From Porticoccaceae bacterium (GTDB lineage: Bacteria; Pseudomonadota; Gammaproteobacteria; Pseudomonadales; Porticoccaceae): a DNA stretch of 9,123 nt. Made by a program: the position numbers and the translations under genes. The stretch is from contig JAHRWI010000330.1 of the NCBI GenBank assembly GCA_019090225.1, positions 1 through 9,123 on the forward strand, given 5' to 3'. Positions 6,490 through 9,123 of this stretch are shown in pieces (the first letter of the stretch is position 1; every line of letters starts with the position of its first letter). Below the pieces are notes generated by a model. The model did not search any database. It saw only the letters and a program-made list of their open reading frames with translations, and was not told the origin of the DNA.

Positions 6490-6516
6490 CTATCGGCATA
6501 AGAAAGGTTTGATTGG
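6490..6516 (-). promoter_or_regulatory. Possible sigma-28 promoter for the flagellar-brake gene
   Basis: GCCGATAG on the minus strand (6497-6490) matches seven of eight bases of the sigma-28 -10 element GCCGATAA. The -35 position 15 bases upstream reads CCAA (6516-6513) instead of TAAA, so only half matches. It lies 27 bases before the start codon. Sigma-28 control of ycgR is known in enteric bacteria. The match alone is weak, and read-through from the flgM promoter would also serve the gene. Confidence 0.35.
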
Positions 6517-6580
6517 GGCCATTGCAAAAATATTCGTAATGACCACGCCGCTCGGTACAGGCTAGGCGAACTGTGGTGCT

Positions 6581-7084
6581 TTAGATTTTGGCGAGTGTGC
6601 TTGACAGCGTGTTCTGCGCAACCTCGCCACTTGCAGCATAAAGTCGTTCAGATGTTGAGGCGCCGGTCTTGATAACTTGTATGGCTTGATTGGCTATTAA
6701 CAGCTGCTTGCTGATGACCATGCCTACCAGACGGTTCTCCTCCTTGCACTGTGACACGAGTTCAGACAAGCCCCGCCATGCGTCTGCAAGCGCAGGCAAA
6801 GGGTGGGTCTCCAAAAGACTACTCATACCGTGAGCGCCGATTTCGAAACCCGATTCCCTCAATAGTCGGTCGCGGTTATGCCCAGTGGATTCTAATTGGA
6901 CTGCTAGTTCGCGTTTATTAGCGCCAAGCCTACCGACGGCGTCGAGGTCTGATGCCAGGATTGCTTGTCTTTCCTGCTGGATGGCGCGCAGTAACTGCGT
7001 TGAAAGGTCGTATTCTATTGCTATTGTAGAAATAAGTGCTGCTGGGTCATCAGTAAGCAAGTTATTTGTGTGGGAGCTATCCAA
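6581..7084 (-). CDS. flgN: Flagellar export chaperone FlgN
   Basis: This is a 167-residue, all-helical cytoplasmic protein. FlgN holds the hook-filament junction proteins FlgK and FlgL for the flagellar type III export gate. Weakly conserved features fit: an N-terminal helix with ISTIAIEYDLSTQLLRAIQQER followed by alternating Leu and charged residues, LGANKRELAVQLE (about 66-78 by this start), and a C-terminal amphipathic helix around VISKQLLIANQAIQVI, where the substrate-binding region lies. Identification depends mainly on length, helical make-up and position straight after flgM. There is no ATG near the start. I chose the TTG at 7084, one base past the flgM stop, with AGGA about 11 bases upstream. 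A TTG at 7111, overlapping flgM by 26 bases, is possible but has a poorer binding site. Confidence 0.87.
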   Translation of the reverse strand: MDSSHTNNLLTDDPAALISTIAIEYDLSTQLLRAIQQERQAILASDLDAVGRLGANKRELAVQLESTGHNRDRLLRESGFEIGAHGMSSLLETHPLPALADAWRGLSELVSQCKEENRLVGMVISKQLLIANQAIQVIKTGASTSERLYAASGEVAQNTLSSTLAKI

Positions 7085-7085
7085 G

Positions 7086-7400
7086 TTAGAATGTTTCCTG
7101 TTCGCTAGCAATCAACTTTTGGGCAATTGAATCGCTATTGATGGAGTAAGTTCCTGCATCTATCTGATGACGAACACTATCGACCCGCTCTAAATCCACT
7201 GGCGAAATACCGGATAACTCCTGTTCTAATTGCAGAAGTCTGGAAGCCTCAGGTGTGACAGTCAAAGTGTCCAGAGCCTCTGATTTTTTGGATTCTGTAG
7301 AGCCGGCGGAAGTCTTCTCAAGGCTGTCCTCCGTTTTCCTGGTCTCGGCGCCACTGGTGGTGTTTTGACCGGAATTGATTTGATTGATAGTTATTGCCAT
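7086..7400 (-). CDS. flgM: Anti-sigma-28 factor FlgM
   Basis: This 104-residue protein binds and inhibits sigma-28 (FliA) until the hook-basal body is complete, then is exported through the flagellum. The first half, about 1-42, is hydrophilic and probably unstructured, rich in Ser, Thr, Glu and Lys, as is usual for FlgM. The sigma-binding half is recognisable: LTVTPEASRLLQLEQEL (46-62), SPVDLERVDSVRHQIDAG (66-83) and YSINSDSIAQKLI (85-97), which match the family pattern P-V-D-x-x-R-V-x-x-I-R-x-x-I and I-A-x-K-L-L. The ATG at 7400 has AAGGA 6 bases upstream. It is the first gene after the sigma-28 promoter at 7441-7467 and is followed at once by flgN. Being driven by the sigma factor it inhibits gives a negative feedback loop. 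Confidence 0.96.
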   Translation of the reverse strand: MAITINQINSGQNTTSGAETRKTEDSLEKTSAGSTESKKSEALDTLTVTPEASRLLQLEQELSGISPVDLERVDSVRHQIDAGTYSINSDSIAQKLIASEQETF

Positions 7401-7440
7401 GGGTGTTCCTTCTGCGTCGTGCGAATACAGTTGTTATCTA

Positions 7441-7467
7441 TTATCGGCTCTAGTCGCAAAATCTTTA
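7441..7467 (-). promoter_or_regulatory. Sigma-28 (FliA) promoter of flgM-flgN
   Basis: On the minus strand TAAA (7467-7464) is separated by exactly 15 bases from GCCGATAA (7448-7441). This is a complete match to the flagellar sigma-28 consensus in both boxes and spacing; the base after TAAA is the usual G. Transcription should begin near 7434, giving a leader of about 34 bases before the flgM ATG. It makes flgMN a late, FliA-dependent unit that can be expressed apart from flgA. Confidence 0.92.
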
Positions 7468-7508
7468 ATAAAGATGGCCGACTCATTTATTTACTTTCAG
7501 TTCAAGTT

Positions 7509-7543
7509 CTCGCCGCATGCGCTAATGCGTGGTTTTTGGCGAG
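7509..7543. repeat. Inverted repeat just after flgA
   Basis: CTCGCC (7509-7514) and GGCGAG (7538-7543) pair over 6 bp, and an inner CGCAT/ATGCG pairing can extend the fold. It begins within 6 bases of the flgA stop on the minus strand and lies before the flgM promoter, a reasonable place for a stop between the two units. No T-run follows, so an intrinsic terminator is doubtful; it could equally protect the 3' end of the flgA message. Confidence 0.3.
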
Positions 7544-7548
7544 CCTTG

Positions 7549-8355
7549 TCATCTGCCGGTCTCGACACTGCCGTTGGCTTGCACTATACCTTCGACGATG
7601 CGCTTAGAGTATGGGTTTTTTACTTTGATGCGGTCTCCCTCGGCCCCATTAGCCTGTGCAATCCCAGCGCTGCTCACGTGTAAGCCTTTGTTATTGGAGT
7701 AAATGGTGACCTGTTGACCTTTCTTGACCATATTGGGTTTTTTGAGCATGTTTGCAGTGAGGGTGCTGCCGGGAGATAGGCGCTGCTTCAATTCCATGCC
7801 TATGGCGTCTTCGGTACGAGTGAGGTAATTGCCAGGCATAGTGCTTATATCTTGCTCGGTGTATTCGATATCTTCCGTATTGAGGGTTTGTCCTCTCTGT
7901 AGAAACCTTTTTGTCACGATAAATCTTTCAGCAGTGCGGATGTGTGCAGGCACATACACTGTCCACTGCTTATTACCGTCACAGCGAACCCCGACGGTAG
8001 TTTTTCCGTATAGGTGTGCTCCCGAAGGCAGAAATGCCGTCAATGGTATTCCGCAGCGATCGAGAGCTAGTCTGGGGTCCAGTTGACCAACCTCAACGGT
8101 GCTGTTCGAATTAACACGATCAGTGGCGTCCCGACTGTGCTGCACTGAGGCTTCCAGAAATACAGCGGCGGCGGTACGGATTGAGTTAACAGGCTGGATA
8201 TCCCTGGGGCTTGCCCAAACCGATAGCTGTGTTACACAGATGCTTAACAGTGCAAGTCGGGCGAAGAGCTTGATTTTTGCTCCAGTCGAGTAAAATCGGC
8301 CTTGAATGGCAGAGTGCGTCAAATTCCTGCCGCCTTGTTTGCCTGCCTCTCGCAT
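7549..8355 (-). CDS. flgA: Flagellar P-ring assembly chaperone FlgA
   Basis: This 268-residue periplasmic protein assists assembly of the P ring (FlgI) around the flagellar rod. A hydrophobic segment at about 29-48 (LFARLALLSICVTQLSVWA) ends in a signal-peptidase-like SVWA-S site after residue 48, so the export signal is preceded by an unusually long n-region of about 28 residues. The mature part has the family's two conserved cysteines (C101 and C125) around LTAFLPSGAHLYGKTTVGVR, then an SAF-like region (about 143-204) with RFLQRGQTLNTEDIEY, and the C-terminal domain with VKKGQQVTIYS and GDRIKVKNPYSKRIVEGIV. I chose the ATG at 8355, which has AAAGGA about 9 bases upstream. Longer frames reach 8433 but add a non-signal-like sequence. 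A sigma-54 promoter lies upstream, and the divergent neighbour is flgB. Confidence 0.95.
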   Translation of the reverse strand: MREAGKQGGRNLTHSAIQGRFYSTGAKIKLFARLALLSICVTQLSVWASPRDIQPVNSIRTAAAVFLEASVQHSRDATDRVNSNSTVEVGQLDPRLALDRCGIPLTAFLPSGAHLYGKTTVGVRCDGNKQWTVYVPAHIRTAERFIVTKRFLQRGQTLNTEDIEYTEQDISTMPGNYLTRTEDAIGMELKQRLSPGSTLTANMLKKPNMVKKGQQVTIYSNNKGLHVSSAGIAQANGAEGDRIKVKNPYSKRIVEGIVQANGSVETGR

Positions 8356-8468
8356 AGATATAATCCTTTGAAATATATAGTTTTTTACGTACATGTAATA
8401 TCTTTTTACGTGCGCCTGGGTGCTGCAAGACATTATTTTTCGCTAATTTCGACCGCTCATTATTACCA

Positions 8469-8484
8469 AGCAATAAACGCGCCT
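8469..8484 (-). promoter_or_regulatory. Sigma-54 promoter of flgA
   Basis: On the minus strand AGGCGCG (8484-8478) is followed with the correct spacing by TTGCT (8473-8469). The invariant GG of the -24 element (8483-8482) and GC of the -12 element (8471-8470) are both present. Against YTGGCACG-N4-TTGCW the mismatches are T to A just before the GG and A to G at the fifth core position. Transcription would begin near 8458. In Pseudomonas flgA is, as I recall, an RpoN- and FleQ-dependent gene, which fits. Confidence 0.7.
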
Positions 8485-8504
8485 GAATTTTTTGCGCAGG
8501 CTTG

Positions 8505-8523
8505 CCGCTTAGTGGCAAAGCGG
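8505..8523. repeat. Inverted repeat between the two sigma-54 promoters, left
   Basis: CCGCTT (8505-8510) and AAGCGG (8518-8523) are exact reverse complements with 7 bases between. An overlapping alternative pairing, TTGCC with GGCAA, spans 8502-8517. It could be an enhancer-binding-protein site or an extruded hairpin; the sequence alone does not decide. Confidence 0.45.
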
Positions 8524-8532
8524 TGCCGCGTG

Positions 8533-8550
8533 ACCGCCCCGTAAGGCGGT
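8533..8550. repeat. Inverted repeat between the two sigma-54 promoters, right
   Basis: ACCGCC (8533-8538) and GGCGGT (8545-8550) are exact reverse complements around a 6-base loop. It lies 42 bases upstream of the flgB sigma-54 promoter and about 49 bases upstream of the flgA one, the zone in which an activator of both promoters might bind. Confidence 0.45.
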
Positions 8551-8591
8551 AGCAGGCGGGATTATGGCTAATATAGGTGGTCGTGGCTGGT

Positions 8592-8607
8592 TGGCATGAG
8601 CATTGCT
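8592..8607 (+). promoter_or_regulatory. Sigma-54 (RpoN) promoter of the flgB operon
   Basis: TGGCATG (8592-8598) and TTGCT (8603-8607) match the sigma-54 consensus TGGCACG-N4-TTGCW at every position except C to T in the -24 box, a common variant. The GG (8593-8594) and GC (8605-8606) spacing is exact. Transcription should start near 8618 with a leader of about 88 bases. RpoN-dependent transcription of flgBCDE is well known in Pseudomonas and Vibrio. Confidence 0.9.
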
Positions 8608-8692
8608 TTATCCAGACAAGAGCAGAGAGAGTCGGAAAGCAACTGCCAGGGCGGGTTTTCTTTGCGTCACTGATTGGTTGTTTTGAGTCAAT

Positions 8693-8698
8693 AGGAGG
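8693..8698 (+). promoter_or_regulatory. Ribosome binding site fixing the flgB start
   Basis: AGGAGG ends 7 bases before the ATG at 8706. An open frame continues upstream to 8577, but that stretch contains the sigma-54 promoter and gives a non-FlgB N-terminus, so 8706 is the start. Confidence 0.85.
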
Positions 8699-8705
8699 GT
8701 TTGAG

Positions 8706-9092
8706 ATGTCAGGTTGGATACACAACGCCATAGGTCAGCATGCCCAGGCGCTTAAGACGTATGGTCATCGGGCGGAGGTTCTGGCGTCGAATTTAGCTAA
8801 CGCTGATACCCCAGGCTATAAAGCCCGAGATGTGGATTTCAGGTCAGTGTTGTCTGCGGCGGGCGGCGGCGGATTGCGCAATACACATACTCGCCATTTA
8901 GGCGGGAGTAACACGGAACCAGGTGGTGGCATCTTGTATCGCAGCCCTTATCAGCCCTCTCTGGACGGTAATACTGTGGAAAGTCATGTTGAACAAGCTG
9001 CTTTTGCCGACAACGCTATGCGTTATCAGGCCAGCCTGCGGTTTTTAGGGGGCTCCATAAAAGGCGTGTTGCTGGCGATCAAAGGGGAATAA
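8706..9092 (+). CDS. flgB: Flagellar proximal rod protein FlgB
   Basis: This 128-residue axial protein forms part of the proximal rod of the flagellar basal body and is exported by the flagellar type III apparatus without a cleaved signal. The N-terminal D0 helix is followed by the family mark NLANADTPGYKARDVDF (29-45), the near-universal N-L-A-N-x-D-T-P-G-Y of rod and hook proteins. The middle is short and glycine-rich (AAGGGGLRN), and the C-terminal part holds DGNTVESHVEQAAFADNAMRYQ, continuing into the C-terminal D0 helix. The length is normal for the family. It is preceded by AGGAGG and a sigma-54 promoter, and flgC starts two bases after its stop, so it heads the rod-hook operon. Confidence 0.97.
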   Translation: MSGWIHNAIGQHAQALKTYGHRAEVLASNLANADTPGYKARDVDFRSVLSAAGGGGLRNTHTRHLGGSNTEPGGGILYRSPYQPSLDGNTVESHVEQAAFADNAMRYQASLRFLGGSIKGVLLAIKGE

Positions 9093-9094
9093 GC

Positions 9095-9123
9095 GTGAGT
9101 TTATTTGGTTTGTTAGAAGTGTC
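9095..9123 (+). CDS. flgC: Flagellar proximal rod protein FlgC, first codons (partial)
   Basis: A GTG at 9095 begins a frame reading (M)SLFGLLEV, which matches the usual FlgC start MSLFxxxxxS, and runs off the window end. AAAGGGG overlapping the end of flgB (9081-9087) serves as ribosome binding site, 7 bases upstream. The position directly behind flgB is the standard one for flgC. Confidence 0.85.

Larger units (their letters stand above)
8356..8705. promoter_or_regulatory. Divergent flgA/flgB control region
   Basis: These 350 bases hold no supported gene. From left to right they contain the flgA leader of about 100 bases (AT-rich near the gene), a leftward sigma-54 promoter at 8469-8484, two perfect inverted repeats at 8505-8523 and 8533-8550 in GC-rich sequence, a rightward sigma-54 promoter at 8592-8607, and the flgB leader of about 88 bases ending in a strong ribosome binding site. 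The region is organised as a shared control element for two opposed flagellar units. Confidence 0.8.

Noticed and set aside
7384..7683. Plus-strand open frames across flgM/flgA
   Set aside because: They lie opposite well-supported genes and the sigma-28 promoter; the sequence is not protein-like.
8356..8433. Longer FlgA start at 8433
   Set aside because: It adds 26 residues with no resemblance to FlgA or a signal peptide, while AAAGGA sits correctly before 8355.
8683..8700. TTGAGTCAATA as a FleQ site near the flgB start
   Set aside because: Only half of the FleQ-like motif is present and it overlaps the ribosome binding site; too little to call.
8577..8705. N-terminal extension of flgB by 43 codons
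   Set aside because: It contains the sigma-54 promoter, lacks FlgB-like sequence, and a strong AGGAGG precedes the ATG at 8706.
8186..8731. 181-codon minus-strand open frame over flgA and its upstream region
   Set aside because: It overlaps flgA in another frame and both sigma-54 promoters and has no recognisable domain.
1..9123. Mobile elements, CRISPR array, tRNA or rRNA genes
   Set aside because: No transposase or integrase frame, no regularly spaced repeats and no tRNA- or rRNA-like sequence was seen; the region reads as ordinary core flagellar DNA.

Overview
The window is a chromosomal flagellar-motility region from a gammaproteobacterium with moderate GC content. I would place it near the marine Pseudomonas/Cellvibrio/Vibrio part of the class, without naming a genus. 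Three things support this. The stator pair is of the Vibrio PomA/PomB (sodium) type. The minus-strand order flgA-flgM-flgN-flagellar PilZ matches the arrangement I know from Pseudomonas aeruginosa. Flagellar promoters of both the sigma-54 and sigma-28 kinds can be read directly.

Layout from left to right: a short 3' gene fragment on the plus strand (1-111); a probable minus-strand operon motA/pomA (2557-1775), motB/pomB (1681-815) and a PilZ-domain gene (740-141); a gene-free stretch (2558-2890) with two inverted repeats; a minus-strand gene for a membrane-anchored SPOR-domain protein (3889-2891); a 272-base divergent control region holding a perfect 20-bp palindrome; a plus-strand diguanylate cyclase gene (4162-5712); a tail-to-tail YcgR/FlgZ-type PilZ gene (6463-5732); flgN (7084-6581) and flgM (7400-7086) behind a near-perfect sigma-28 promoter; flgA (8355-7549); a 350-base divergent control region with opposed sigma-54 promoters; and flgB (8706-9092) followed by the first codons of flgC (from 9095).

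The genes fit together as flagellum assembly and its control. FlgA is the periplasmic chaperone of the P ring, FlgB and FlgC are proximal rod proteins, FlgN is the export chaperone of hook-filament junction proteins, and FlgM is the anti-sigma-28 factor. PomA/PomB supply torque. One c-di-GMP synthase and two PilZ receptors lie among them, one receptor behind the stator genes and the other a flagellar-brake type, so the region also looks like a c-di-GMP motility-control locus. Promoters give a three-part hierarchy: sigma-54 for flgA, sigma-54 for flgBC..., and sigma-28 for flgMN and perhaps flgZ.

I found no mobile element, CRISPR array, RNA gene or plainly new system. The least explained items are the 4017-4036 palindrome with nearby tandem repeats, the paired inverted repeats between the sigma-54 promoters, the PilZ protein with a long helical insertion, and the SPOR protein.
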